A stretch of DNA of 64,000 bases from positions 45,399 through 109,398 of the forward strand of contig PAHO01000014.1 in assembly GCA_002705085.1 (NCBI GenBank), read 5' to 3'. The position numbers and the translations under genes were made by a program. This DNA is from Phycisphaerae bacterium (lineage in GTDB: Bacteria; Planctomycetota; Phycisphaerae; Phycisphaerales; SM1A02). Within the stretch, counting starts at the first letter, position 1. Each line of letters opens with the position of its first letter. Under the pieces are notes generated by a model. The model was not told where the DNA came from and did not search any database. It saw only the letters and a program-made list of their open reading frames with translations. Shown here piece after piece: positions 44,795 through 53,749 of this stretch.

Positions 44795-47700
44795 ATGTTC
44801 TGCGCACTGCTGGCCACAACCCTGACCCAAACCACCGTTGATCTCCCACGCTTCCCCAGCCTGAGCCCCAACGGAGACCGCATCTGCTTCAGTTGGCGGG
44901 GTGACCTCTGGTCGGTGTCCTCTTCCGGTGGACACGCCCAACGGTTGACCGCCCACTCAGCCAACGAGACCCGCAGTGCTTGGAGCCCCGACGGGGCCGA
45001 GATTGTTTTTGAATCCGATCGCGATGGCGTTCGAAACCTGTGGTGCATGGCGGCAGACGGAACGGGTGTCCGGCAACTCACCACGCTGGATCGTCCGGTG
45101 ACGCTCAGCGCCGTCGCCGAAGAACAAATCTGGTTCTCTGCCTACCTTGAACTCGACGTGTACCGCTCTGAGCGGCCGTACATGATCCCCCGCCAAGGCG
45201 GCGACCCCGTGCGATTGCATGACGCCTTCGGCGCGACCCCGGTCCCTGGCGAAGACGGGCAAATGTTCTTTGTGCGTGGCGGGTATTACGACGGGTGGGC
45301 CCGCCGTCATTTTCGAAGCGCGGAGTGCGCTGATGTCTGGAGTCTGAGCGCTGATGGAACCTTCGACCAACTCACCAATTGGTCTGGCAACGATGGATGG
45401 CCGGCCAGCGACGGGCAAGGCAACGTGCTGTATTTGTCCGATGCCGCCGACCGGACGGTCAATCTCTGGCGCCAACCCAAAACCGGCGGCATGGCCACCC
45501 AGATCACATCATTTACCGAAATGGACATCAACGACTGGTCATTGGCCGCGAACGGAAAAATCGCGGTCGTCCACCGCTGGGATCAACTGCACCGAATCGA
45601 CTTCGACGGTGAATCGACAACAATCTCCGCGCTGACGATCACCGCACCAAGTGACGCCATGAAGGACACCGTCGAAAGTCTTTCTGGGAAAACCACCCAG
45701 GCCGCACTGTCCCCAGATGGCAAGACGGTGGCCCTGATCGCGGGGAATGATTTGTACGTGCGGGACGCCGAAGGCAACCGCCCGGCCCGTTTGGTCTTTG
45801 GCTCCGAGGGTCGAGAAGAAGATCCGGTGTGGAGCACCGACGGCAACACACTGTGGTTTGTCTCTGATCTCACCGGAACCCGCTCCATTCACGCGGCCAC
45901 GGTGACTTTCGAACGCTCTGATCTCCAGCCAGAAGAAACCGCCATCGCTGATACTTCCGAAGACCATTCCGACCAGAGTGATTCCGAAGATGACGCTTCA
46001 CAATCTGAAGAGCAAACGGAATCCGAAGCCTCTACCAGCAACTGGTCCGAGGCGCTGGGGTTTGAAATCTCTGATGTCTTGGTTCGAGACACCGAAGACC
46101 GGAACCCTCAGGCGATCCCCGGAGGCAAAGGCCTGGTGTTTCGATCCACCCGAGGAAAGATGGAGTACTTGGATTTTGAATCGATGGAAACCCGGTTGCT
46201 GTTTGAGCACTGGGACGGCTGGATCGACTTTGATTTGTCACCCGACGGTGAATGGATGGCCTATGCCCAACACGACCTTGATTTCAATTCCGACATCTTT
46301 TTGATGCGATTGGATGGTTCGCAGGCCCCGATCAACTTGACGCGCCACCCAGACAACGACGAGCATCCTCGCTTCAGTGCGGATGGACGGTTGTTGGTCT
46401 TCACCAGCGAACGCAAGGCCGAGGCGTACGACATCATGGTGGTGGCGCTGGATGCTGAATACGACCGGCTGCTCGAAGCCGATCAAGAGGCCTACCACGA
46501 GAAGGCCAAGAAAGCGGCGGCGGATCAAGACCCCCAAGAGGCAACCCCCAATGTGTGGTCATGGTCCCTCAACGACGCGTGGTTGCGTTTGCGAAGGCTG
46601 ACCACCCTCGATGGTGATGAAACCAGCCCTTGGATCACCCCCGGTGGTGAGGCCATCGTCTTTCGAGGTTCAGGAAGCCATTCGGGCCTGCACCGTATTG
46701 ACTGGAAAGGTGAAAACCGCACCAAGATCGGCAATGGATCCGTGCAAGGGTTTTCAACCGACGGCAAAAGCCTCTTGAGGGTGGACAATGGCACCGCCGT
46801 CATCTCGAAGACCGACGGCAAAGACAGCACCAAACTTGGAGTGAGCGCGCGAAAGCTCGTGAATCACGCCGTGCGGAACCAACGAAAAATCTTGGCCATC
46901 GGTCGGGACCTTGGTGAAACCTATTACGACCCGAACATGGGTGGCTGCGACTGGAGCAACCTGGTGCCGCGTTATGCCGAATTGGCTTCGGGGTGCCGCA
47001 CCAATGAGGCATTCGACTGGGTGGCCAATCGGTTGATTGGAGAAGTGAACGGCTCCCACATGCGGGTCCGGTCGCCTTCTGACGTGCCTTCGGGGGCCGG
47101 GCGAACCCCGGGACGCTTGGGCGTTGACACCAAGCAAACTCCAAGTGGGATTGAACTCGCAGAAATTGTCCCGTTTGGTCCGGCGGCCACCGCCACACCA
47201 CCCTTGGAACCTGGCGATCAACTGGTCATGGTGAATTTTTCCGCCGTCGAGGGCACCACGCTGCGTCAATTGCTGCAGGGCACCGTTGGCAATGAAGTCG
47301 CCGTGACCGTTCTTCGTGGAGAAGCAGAAATCACATCACTGCTGACACCAATTTCATGGCGAGAGGAACGACAGTTGCGTTATGAAGCATGGCGAAGAGC
47401 CACGGCCGAATTTGTCGAACAGGCAACCGACGGCCGCGTGGGCTACATCCACATCCAAGGCATGAATCAGCCCTCGCTCGAGGTGTTTGAACGCGACCTC
47501 TACGCCGCCTGTGCCGGGAAAGATGCGTTGCTGCTGGATGTCCGAAACAATGGTGGCGGGTGGACCACAGACCGGGTACTGGCTTCCATCATGGCCCCAG
47601 TGCACGCTTGGACCACACCTCGGGGTGCGGATCCAGCTGAGACTGGGCACTACCCCCAGGATCGGTTGTTCATCCAGCGAACCACCATGCCCATCAATTT

Positions 47701-48013
47701 GTTGTGCAATGAAAAGAGCTACTCGAACGCGGAAATCATGAGTCATGCGTTCAAAACCGTGGGGCGCGGCACTTTGGTGGGTATGCCCACGCACGGTTCA
47801 GTCATCTCAACTGGTTCGTTCTCATTGGAAGACGGCACGACCGTACGGATGCCCTTCCGAGGCTGGTATGTGGCCGATCAGAACCCACGCGACATGGAAC
47901 TGAACGGTGCCATCCCGGACCTCGTGATTCCCCAGACCCCCGAAGATGAATCCACACAAACCGACACCCAACTCAAGGTCGCGCTGGAAGATCTCCTGAA
48001 GAGGCTGCCCTGA
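44795..48013 (+). CDS. Tricorn-like protease (S41 family)
   Basis: The protein has 1072 residues from an ATG with AAGGAGGT upstream. The N-terminal two thirds is two beta-propellers of WD/TolB-like blades (LSPNGDRICFSWRGDLWSVS; AAADQDP linker near 570). An acidic low-complexity segment lies near 375-410. A PDZ-like domain (about 765-850) and an S41 catalytic domain (LLDVRNNGGGWTTDRVL, then NEKSYSNAEIMSHAFKTVGR) with the probable catalytic Ser977 complete it. Tricorn degrades peptides released by the proteasome or other proteases. The short hydrophobic start may be an export signal. Confidence 0.9.
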   Translation: MFCALLATTLTQTTVDLPRFPSLSPNGDRICFSWRGDLWSVSSSGGHAQRLTAHSANETRSAWSPDGAEIVFESDRDGVRNLWCMAADGTGVRQLTTLDRPVTLSAVAEEQIWFSAYLELDVYRSERPYMIPRQGGDPVRLHDAFGATPVPGEDGQMFFVRGGYYDGWARRHFRSAECADVWSLSADGTFDQLTNWSGNDGWPASDGQGNVLYLSDAADRTVNLWRQPKTGGMATQITSFTEMDINDWSLAANGKIAVVHRWDQLHRIDFDGESTTISALTITAPSDAMKDTVESLSGKTTQAALSPDGKTVALIAGNDLYVRDAEGNRPARLVFGSEGREEDPVWSTDGNTLWFVSDLTGTRSIHAATVTFERSDLQPEETAIADTSEDHSDQSDSEDDASQSEEQTESEASTSNWSEALGFEISDVLVRDTEDRNPQAIPGGKGLVFRSTRGKMEYLDFESMETRLLFEHWDGWIDFDLSPDGEWMAYAQHDLDFNSDIFLMRLDGSQAPINLTRHPDNDEHPRFSADGRLLVFTSERKAEAYDIMVVALDAEYDRLLEADQEAYHEKAKKAAADQDPQEATPNVWSWSLNDAWLRLRRLTTLDGDETSPWITPGGEAIVFRGSGSHSGLHRIDWKGENRTKIGNGSVQGFSTDGKSLLRVDNGTAVISKTDGKDSTKLGVSARKLVNHAVRNQRKILAIGRDLGETYYDPNMGGCDWSNLVPRYAELASGCRTNEAFDWVANRLIGEVNGSHMRVRSPSDVPSGAGRTPGRLGVDTKQTPSGIELAEIVPFGPAATATPPLEPGDQLVMVNFSAVEGTTLRQLLQGTVGNEVAVTVLRGEAEITSLLTPISWREERQLRYEAWRRATAEFVEQATDGRVGYIHIQGMNQPSLEVFERDLYAACAGKDALLLDVRNNGGGWTTDRVLASIMAPVHAWTTPRGADPAETGHYPQDRLFIQRTTMPINLLCNEKSYSNAEIMSHAFKTVGRGTLVGMPTHGSVISTGSFSLEDGTTVRMPFRGWYVADQNPRDMELNGAIPDLVIPQTPEDESTQTDTQLKVALEDLLKRLP

Positions 48014-48019
48014 AGAAGA

Positions 48020-48220
48020 TCAGTTCTCGGTCGGGCGAAGTGGGTCCGGCGAAGGTTGTAAGGGTCGGGCAAGACGTCGACCACTGGCCCCAGTTCGTCC
48101 TGAGGCTTGGGTCTCTGAGTCCTCAACTTGGGTTCGCTTCCGCCTTGCGGCTTCAATGGACCGCTCGATGGAGTCAAGGAAGGGTCGGATTCGATCAGCG
48201 TTGTCTTTTCTGGGCTTCAT
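48020..48220 (-). CDS. Small basic hypothetical protein
   Basis: The protein has 66 residues with an excellent GAGGAG seven bases before the ATG at 48220. The first half is a helical, charged MKPRKDNADRIRPFLDSIER then SIEAARRKRTQ; the second half is Pro/Arg-rich and probably disordered. No family is recognised. The ribosome binding site and the spacing after the convergent tricorn gene support it being real. Confidence 0.5.
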   Translation of the reverse strand: MKPRKDNADRIRPFLDSIERSIEAARRKRTQVEDSETQASGRTGASGRRLARPLQPSPDPLRPTEN

Positions 48221-48511
48221 GGTGGGCTCCTCGAGAGAACCATGCCCCAGAGTGGAAGGTGGGCAATCCTCCGGGTCCCAAAATCAACTCCGCCGCTGAC
48301 GCAATTCGTACAAACCGTACAGTCGGATGGTCCGAGAAGCCCCCATGATCCCCTCCGACTTTGATTCCTCGCCGTAAAGCGAGATTTCCCCACTTGGAGG
48401 GGAAAATCCACCCAAAATTGGCTTTTCTCAGCCCCCAAATGCGGTAGTTTTGGAGCAAAGCGGCACATGGTCGGCCGTATGAATCCAAATATTCTCATGA
48501 GGAGAACTTCT

Positions 48512-49558
48512 ATGAATGATCTGCGGATCACCAATAATGCCCTCGGCTTCGCGGCTGTTGCAGGACTGGCATCAGTCTGCCTGCAAGGCGCTGCGTACGG
48601 CGAAGGGTCTGAATTCCCTGACGGTTCGGTCACCATCACCAGCTTGCCTTACACGGACACCGGTGACACCACTGACAACTCAGACGAGTTTGATGCGACT
48701 TGCCCGTATTCCGGCTCCACCTCACCCGACGTCTTCTACGCAATGAGTGGCGACTTGGGTGAGATCACCATCACCCTGTGTGACAGCCTCTACGACTGCA
48801 AGACTTACGTCCTCGACTCTGCATTCAACGTTTTTGCGTGCAACGACGATGCTTGCGGTGACGACGGCTTTAAGTCCCAACTCGATGCCAACCTCGTGGC
48901 CGGCGCGACCTACTACCTCGCGGTCGATGGATACGCGGGCGAGTTTGGCGCTTACACGCTGACGGTTGATGGCTTCGTGCCACCAGAGCCTTGCGATCCA
49001 TTCGAATGCCCCCCAGGCAGCACCAATAATGATGAGCCTTGCGACGACACCGGAGCCAATGACTCCAACGGTGGTTGTAACCAGGGTGTCCCATACGTTC
49101 CAATCGCCGATGGCGAAGTGGTTTGTGGCACCGTCTGGGCCTTTGGTGGCACCCGTGACACCGACTGGTACGGATACGCTCACGCTGGTGGCATCTTGGA
49201 CTGGACCGTTGAGTGCAACGCCCCATGTGTTGCTTTCATCATCACCCCAGAAGCCCAGTGTGCCAGTGCAGCAGTTCTGTTCGCTGGTGACTCCGCTGGT
49301 GAAACCTGTGGCTCGGCTGTCGCCTCTGGTGACTTGGCTGCCGACACCTACGGCATGTTCGTGTCTGTCGGCGGTGCCGGTGGCGCTGGTATCTTTGAAG
49401 GCTATGCCTGTGACAGCGGCTTCAACGATTACTCCGCCTTTGCTGGTGCAGGCACCCCACCCCCGCCACCATGTCTGACTGACCTTGATGGCAACGGTGC
49501 GACCGACTTCCAAGATCTCGTTCAGATCTTGTCCAACTACGGTCCTTGCCCAGAGTGA
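48512..49558 (+). CDS. Secreted GC-type dockerin-anchored protein with PPC-like beta domains
   Basis: The protein has 348 residues from the ATG at 48512 (GAGGAG eight bases upstream). A signal peptide (about 1-30) is followed by two Cys- and Asp-rich beta domains like bacterial pre-peptidase (PPC) domains: GDLGEITITLCDSLYDCKTY to AYTLTVDGF, and ADGEVVCGTVWAFGGTRDTD to GYACDSGF. A Pro stretch leads to the C-terminal dockerin LTDLDGNGATDFQDLVQILS then NYGPCPE. Strongly acidic composition fits a marine secreted protein. The function is presumably surface or extracellular attachment. Confidence 0.82.
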   Translation: MNDLRITNNALGFAAVAGLASVCLQGAAYGEGSEFPDGSVTITSLPYTDTGDTTDNSDEFDATCPYSGSTSPDVFYAMSGDLGEITITLCDSLYDCKTYVLDSAFNVFACNDDACGDDGFKSQLDANLVAGATYYLAVDGYAGEFGAYTLTVDGFVPPEPCDPFECPPGSTNNDEPCDDTGANDSNGGCNQGVPYVPIADGEVVCGTVWAFGGTRDTDWYGYAHAGGILDWTVECNAPCVAFIITPEAQCASAAVLFAGDSAGETCGSAVASGDLAADTYGMFVSVGGAGGAGIFEGYACDSGFNDYSAFAGAGTPPPPPCLTDLDGNGATDFQDLVQILSNYGPCPE

Positions 49559-49597
49559 TCCAATTCGTCGCTCTGGCGACGCATCTGAAATCACCTC

Positions 49598-49627
49598 AAT
49601 CCCCTGCCGAAAGGCAGGGGATTTTTT
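49598..49627 (+). terminator. Intrinsic terminator of the dockerin protein gene
   Basis: An 11-bp stem (49598-49608 with 49613-49623) has a GAAA tetraloop and runs into a T6 tract (49622-49627). It begins 39 bp after the stop codon. Confidence 0.93.
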
Positions 49628-50804
49628 ATGGCGTGTCCAGATTGGTGAATGCGTCACGCAATCGCTGGAGCAACTGGGGTGAGGGGACCTGGTCCCTCCG
49701 CGACATCATGGACTCCAATGAAGTCACGAATTTGTCAAATCGCCATGTTCGGCGGCCTGAAGGCGTCCACCAAGCAAAAGAAGGAACCGCACCAGTGATG
49801 GTGGACTCCTCGGCCAACATCGCACCGGTCCCAATCACCGCACCAGTTGAGATCTTGGTGCCAATGGCCGTGCGCACAAAATCACCAATGAATGCCCCGA
49901 CAAAGAGCCGTCCAGTTCGACATCGTGATCCCCCGGGAGTCATACGTATCGAGATTTCCTCGTAAGAATTCAACAGATTGCTGACCGTGGTTCCTGCACC
50001 AAGATTGGACCACGCCCCCAATACGCTGTCTCCCAAATGCCCGTCGTGGGCCCGGTTGCACCAGCCCTGCAAGATCGAATTGTTGGTCTCCCCCCCAACC
50101 CGACAGGTGGGGCCAACATCTGATGCTCGTACAACGGCATGCTCTCGGATGATGCTGTCTGGGCCGACATGCACTGGACCAACCAGCACCGCACCGGGGC
50201 GAATGCGTGCACCAGCCTCAATCCAAATCCCCCCCAACTCTGCGTCCAACACAGCGCCCGGATCAACCTTCGCGCCTTCCTCGATATGCACTGGCGCGTC
50301 GCCGAGGACCTGAACACCAGAAGGGGTAACCGTCGACGCCAAATTCGCCATACGACGGCCCAACGTACGCCCCAACAACGACAAGAGGTCCCAAGGAGCA
50401 TCCAAAGTCTGCGCGGGAACAACCGTCGATGAAGTCGAATCTTGAACCCGGTCCATGTCACCATCACGCCAAGCTTGAAGGACTTCTTCACCAGCGTGAA
50501 CCGCCAACAGCACCCCATCTTCAGAAACCACATGCTCACCAAATCCCGGCAGCGCATCAGGCTCTGGATCTATCCAACGGGCCGAGACCATCAAACTGGC
50601 TGGAGAGATTGACGGAGAAGGCACGAAGGCATCCTCTTGGCCGGAGACCGCAACGCCTTGAGTAGGACGATCCAGACAATGTTCGAACCAAGACAAGATC
50701 GAACCACCAGCCCCATGGCTGGCCCACAACGGACGATGGGCGGTCAAACTGCCCATGCGGTGCGAGCCATCGTCAATCACATGAATTGTCGGTGGTGAGG
50801 ACAT
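49626..50804 (-). CDS. GlmU-like left-handed beta-helix protein (putative sugar-phosphate nucleotidyl/acyltransferase)
   Basis: The protein has 392 residues. The N-terminal 150 are not a clear nucleotidyltransferase: no G-x-G-T-R-L motif is seen. The C-terminal half (about 170-360) is a hexapeptide left-handed helix (VLGDAPVHIEEGAKVDPGAV; IWIEAGARIRPGAVLVGPV; HVGPDSIIREHAVVRASDVG). Such proteins are annotated as GlmU-family, with acetyl- or acyltransferase activity on sugars. The order after mreD (66 bp) suggests a wall- or envelope-related job. Confidence 0.78.
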   Translation of the reverse strand: MSSPPTIHVIDDGSHRMGSLTAHRPLWASHGAGGSILSWFEHCLDRPTQGVAVSGQEDAFVPSPSISPASLMVSARWIDPEPDALPGFGEHVVSEDGVLLAVHAGEEVLQAWRDGDMDRVQDSTSSTVVPAQTLDAPWDLLSLLGRTLGRRMANLASTVTPSGVQVLGDAPVHIEEGAKVDPGAVLDAELGGIWIEAGARIRPGAVLVGPVHVGPDSIIREHAVVRASDVGPTCRVGGETNNSILQGWCNRAHDGHLGDSVLGAWSNLGAGTTVSNLLNSYEEISIRMTPGGSRCRTGRLFVGAFIGDFVRTAIGTKISTGAVIGTGAMLAEESTITGAVPSFAWWTPSGRRTWRFDKFVTSLESMMSRRDQVPSPQLLQRLRDAFTNLDTP

Positions 50805-50870
50805 GGTCTCTCATCGGTCCACAATCCCCCCCCCCCACAGTCGATGCCGCAGAGTTTTTTGCAGAAGAAC

Positions 50871-51455
50871 TCAGAGTGGACCAATTCGACGCGAAGGGCC
50901 GGTTGGCACCCCAGCGAGGCGGGCAAAAGGCGACATCAGTGGGGTCAACGCCGCGGCAAGCAATCCCGTCCAAAGGGCCTCAGTCCCAACCACCCACAAC
51001 AAACTCGTGGCCTCGGTCCTGGTCCAATCCAAGCCAGAACTGGATTCATAAAAATCATGCATCAACCGAAGGGTGGTTGAGATTGTCCCCGCGATCCCAA
51101 CCCACAAAAAGGCCACCAAGCCCACAACCACCGGATGCTTGCGAACCAAAGTCCCTCTCAAGCCAACCAGGAGCGTTGCGGCGACCAGACCGCCGCATGA
51201 CCACGGACCCAACAGAGGACCAAGACGTCCCATGCCTTGAGGAATCAATTCTTGGAGATCGATCAACAGACCAATGACCACCGCGGAGGCCATGACCACC
51301 CCCCGGGGGCTGTACAACATCATGGCCACCAAGGGGAGAACCACCAGTCGAGGCTGGATGGTCCCCCAGGAAAAATTCAGGGTCAGGATTGGGGCCAACA
51401 TTGCATGCAACATCGCCCCCAAAACCAAAGCGGCCACCAGCCCCATACGGTTCAT
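50871..51455 (-). CDS. mreD: MreD-like rod-shape membrane protein
   Basis: The protein has 194 residues with about five hydrophobic segments and a start MNRMGLVAALVLGAMLHAML. Its sequence diverges from model MreD. Identification rests on topology, size and the order mreB-mreC-this gene; its ATG overlaps the mreC stop by 4 bp. MreD links MreB filaments to the elongation synthases. Confidence 0.75.
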   Translation of the reverse strand: MNRMGLVAALVLGAMLHAMLAPILTLNFSWGTIQPRLVVLPLVAMMLYSPRGVVMASAVVIGLLIDLQELIPQGMGRLGPLLGPWSCGGLVAATLLVGLRGTLVRKHPVVVGLVAFLWVGIAGTISTTLRLMHDFYESSSGLDWTRTEATSLLWVVGTEALWTGLLAAALTPLMSPFARLAGVPTGPSRRIGPL

Positions 51456-52312
51456 GACGCATCCCCGGAACTGAGAGGGACCAGAAGTTCAGCCCGAACT
51501 TTGGGGAGATCCGACGGCTTCACGCGAATCTCTCGCAGTCGCACACCATCTCCAGGTGCTGGCGACGCTGAATGCAACCTTCCCAAAGCCAAACCGACCG
51601 CGACATCAGGAATACCTGGCGAAGGCAGCAATCGAACGGGTTCTCCTGCATAAGGGGCAAGATCAATCTCGAGGTACCCCACCAGGTCTCCGTCTCGCGG
51701 GGTCAGTTTGACCGTCCGTTCTTGCCCTGATTCAAGTCGAACCACCCCCAAGAGTTTGGGAGCATTGGTGGCCGTGATCGGCAACAGGTTGACCACATTG
51801 GTCTCAACTCCGGCACCCACCGGGGTCACCCAACCCACAAGGCTCCCATCCAAAACGGCCGCACTTTCTTGGAGTTGCTTCGGTGTGCACCGACGCTCCA
51901 ATTGGGCTTGAACAAAGCCATTGGTCTGGCCAAGGACATCTGCACGAACCCGGCGCGCTTCACCGGACAATTCCAGATTCGTCTCTCCGGATCGACGCAT
52001 TCGATCGCGAAGTGCATCGAGCGTGATTTGCAAGTGCTGGGCCTGGGCCAACGCGATATCGCGATCGCGGCGTGCTTCCAGCAGTGCTTCTTGCCATTGC
52101 TGTTCGTCCTGCTCGGGGGCAGTGGATTCCCCGCTTCGCAAGACGCTCGCCAGTTGCACTCCCGCCCACTGGAATGGCACCAAGGGGAGATGAACCACCC
52201 GAGCCAACTCCCCAGTCAATTCAAAACGAAAACCTGCAGGAGCCAGTGCGAGAGCCAACAGGACCAACAAACCAAGCCAGGGCGGGCGTCCCATTTCCAT
52301 CGAAGAGGACAC
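51452..52312 (-). CDS. mreC: MreC-like rod-shape protein
   Basis: The protein has 286 residues. An N-terminal membrane anchor (about 10-27) precedes a coiled coil (EQQWQEALLEARRDRDIALA onward, about 70-115). A beta-rich periplasmic part follows (SLVGWVTPVGAGVETNVVNL, then DGDLVGYLEIDLAPYAGEPV). The order and size fit MreC, although the usual conserved beta-barrel motifs are weak. It lies 14 bp after mreB and overlaps mreD. Confidence 0.78.
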   Translation of the reverse strand: MSSSMEMGRPPWLGLLVLLALALAPAGFRFELTGELARVVHLPLVPFQWAGVQLASVLRSGESTAPEQDEQQWQEALLEARRDRDIALAQAQHLQITLDALRDRMRRSGETNLELSGEARRVRADVLGQTNGFVQAQLERRCTPKQLQESAAVLDGSLVGWVTPVGAGVETNVVNLLPITATNAPKLLGVVRLESGQERTVKLTPRDGDLVGYLEIDLAPYAGEPVRLLPSPGIPDVAVGLALGRLHSASPAPGDGVRLREIRVKPSDLPKVRAELLVPLSSGDAS

Positions 52313-52326
52313 GGCAGGGCTCCGAT

Positions 52327-53382
52327 TTATGCCCCGCCCGATCCATCCATGGAATCCTTGAACTCCTCCAAGTTCTCAAGGTATTCCGCAGTGCCCCGGG
52401 CAACGCAGGTCGATGGGTCTTCGGCCAAGGTGACTTTGAGTCCGGTCGCCTCTTCCAAGACAGCATCCAAGCCCCGCAGCAGCCCCCCACCGCCGGCCAA
52501 CACCATGCCGGACTCGATCAAATCGGCGGCCAACTCTGGTTCACAACGCTCCAGAGTCCTCTTCACAGCCACGGTGATTTGATGCACTGGTTCTTCCAAT
52601 GCCTGGCAGATCTCTTCCGCGGTCACGGACACCGCTCGCGGCATACCGGAAACGTTGTCTCGGCCTCGAACTTCAATAGTGGGCGACGGAAGCGAACCAA
52701 CGGCCGCCGTGGTGGCGGTCCCGATTTCCAACTTGATGCGTTCGGCCGATTGCTCACCGATGGTCAAGTTGTATGTGTTTCGCATGTGCGACATGATCGC
52801 CTCGTCCATGTCATCTCCGGCCACACGGACCGAGTCACTGGTGGCAATATCACCCAAGGAGATGATGGCGATCTCGGTGGTCCCGCCACCAATATCCACC
52901 ACCATGGAGCCTCGGGCTTCCTCCACCGGCAACCCCGCGCCCAATGCAGCAGCCATCGGCTCAGGCACCAAATAGACGCGTCTCGCACCAGCTCTTTCGG
53001 CCGAATCAATCACGGCGTTTTTCTCAACCGCCGTGATGCCACTCGGGACCGCGATGACCACCCGGGGGCCCATGATGCGGCTGCTGTTGACCTTGCGAAT
53101 GAAGTACGAAAGCATGGCTTCCGTAATTTCAAAATCACTGATCACCCCATCGCGAAGAGGTCGGACGGCCGAGATTGAACCAGGAGTCTTCCCGATCATC
53201 TCTTTGGCCCTCCAGCCCACCGCGTTGCCATTGTCGAGCACTTTGCTTGTGTTTTTGTGGACGGCAACCACCGAAGGTTCGTTCAGAACGATGCCTTCGC
53301 CACGAACAGACACCAATGTATTTGAGGTGCCAAGATCGATCCCCATGTCGATTCCGAACCATGTCAGCAGACGATCGAACAT
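52327..53382 (-). CDS. mreB: Rod-shape-determining actin homologue MreB
   Basis: The protein has 351 residues from the ATG at 53382, with AAGGAG six bases upstream; the frame extends to 53433 without homology. It starts LLTWFGIDMGIDLGTSNTLV and continues RPLRDGVISDFEITEAML, VVIAVPSGITAVEKNAVIDS, MVVDIGGGTTEIAIISLGDI and GMVLAGGGGLLRGLDAVLEE. It forms the filament that directs lateral wall growth. It heads the mreBCD run, after a terminator that ends the upstream operon. Confidence 0.96.
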   Translation of the reverse strand: MFDRLLTWFGIDMGIDLGTSNTLVSVRGEGIVLNEPSVVAVHKNTSKVLDNGNAVGWRAKEMIGKTPGSISAVRPLRDGVISDFEITEAMLSYFIRKVNSSRIMGPRVVIAVPSGITAVEKNAVIDSAERAGARRVYLVPEPMAAALGAGLPVEEARGSMVVDIGGGTTEIAIISLGDIATSDSVRVAGDDMDEAIMSHMRNTYNLTIGEQSAERIKLEIGTATTAAVGSLPSPTIEVRGRDNVSGMPRAVSVTAEEICQALEEPVHQITVAVKRTLERCEPELAADLIESGMVLAGGGGLLRGLDAVLEEATGLKVTLAEDPSTCVARGTAEYLENLEEFKDSMDGSGGA

Positions 53383-53483
53383 GTGCATCTCCTTCAAGAC
53401 CGTCGAGGGACCTTCCATCCACAGAAGGATCAACGGAATATCTTACGAAAAACCTGCAATATTCGATGGAATGCTATTCCAAC

Positions 53484-53512
53484 AAAAAATCCCCCGTGCA
53501 GGCACGGGGGAT
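53484..53512 (-). terminator. Intrinsic terminator before mreB
   Basis: A 10-bp stem (53489-53498 with 53503-53512) has a 4-nt loop and, on the minus strand, a T6 tract (A-run 53484-53489 on the plus strand). It lies 40 bp past the stop of the small membrane protein gene and closes the pgk-to-small-protein transcript. Confidence 0.92.
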
Positions 53513-53552
53513 AATGGGGTGTCATTGGGGGTTCAGCCGAGGTGAGGGGTCA

Positions 53553-53738
53553 CTAGGGCTTACGAACCAAGTCGAACGGGCCAGCTGACGCAGAGCCATT
53601 GCCCCCCGAAACAAACTGCTCATCGGCGTGCTCCATATTGCGGAGAGCCATCAAGGCGGTGCCAACGAGGAGGATGGCCACACTGGCGAACAGAAGGCCA
53701 GTGAAGACATCAGGACGAGCGTTTGAGGAAGTAGCCAT
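53553..53738 (-). CDS. Small single-pass membrane protein
   Basis: The protein has 61 residues with one hydrophobic segment (about 12-31, FTGLLFASVAILLVGTALMA) and a Gly/Ser-rich tail (GGNGSASAGPFDLVRKP). It follows the coiled-coil gene by 11 bp and ends at the terminator. No family is recognised; close linkage suggests it works with its neighbour. Confidence 0.6.
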   Translation of the reverse strand: MATSSNARPDVFTGLLFASVAILLVGTALMALRNMEHADEQFVSGGNGSASAGPFDLVRKP

Positions 53739-53749
53739 CAGGAATTGCC

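Noticed and set aside
48722..49657. 311-residue minus-strand frame
   Set aside because: It is antisense to the dockerin protein gene; composition is a mirror of its Thr/Asp-rich coding sequence.
52072..53178. 368-residue plus-strand frame over mreB/mreC
   Set aside because: Shadow of mreB; no ribosome binding site and no family motif.
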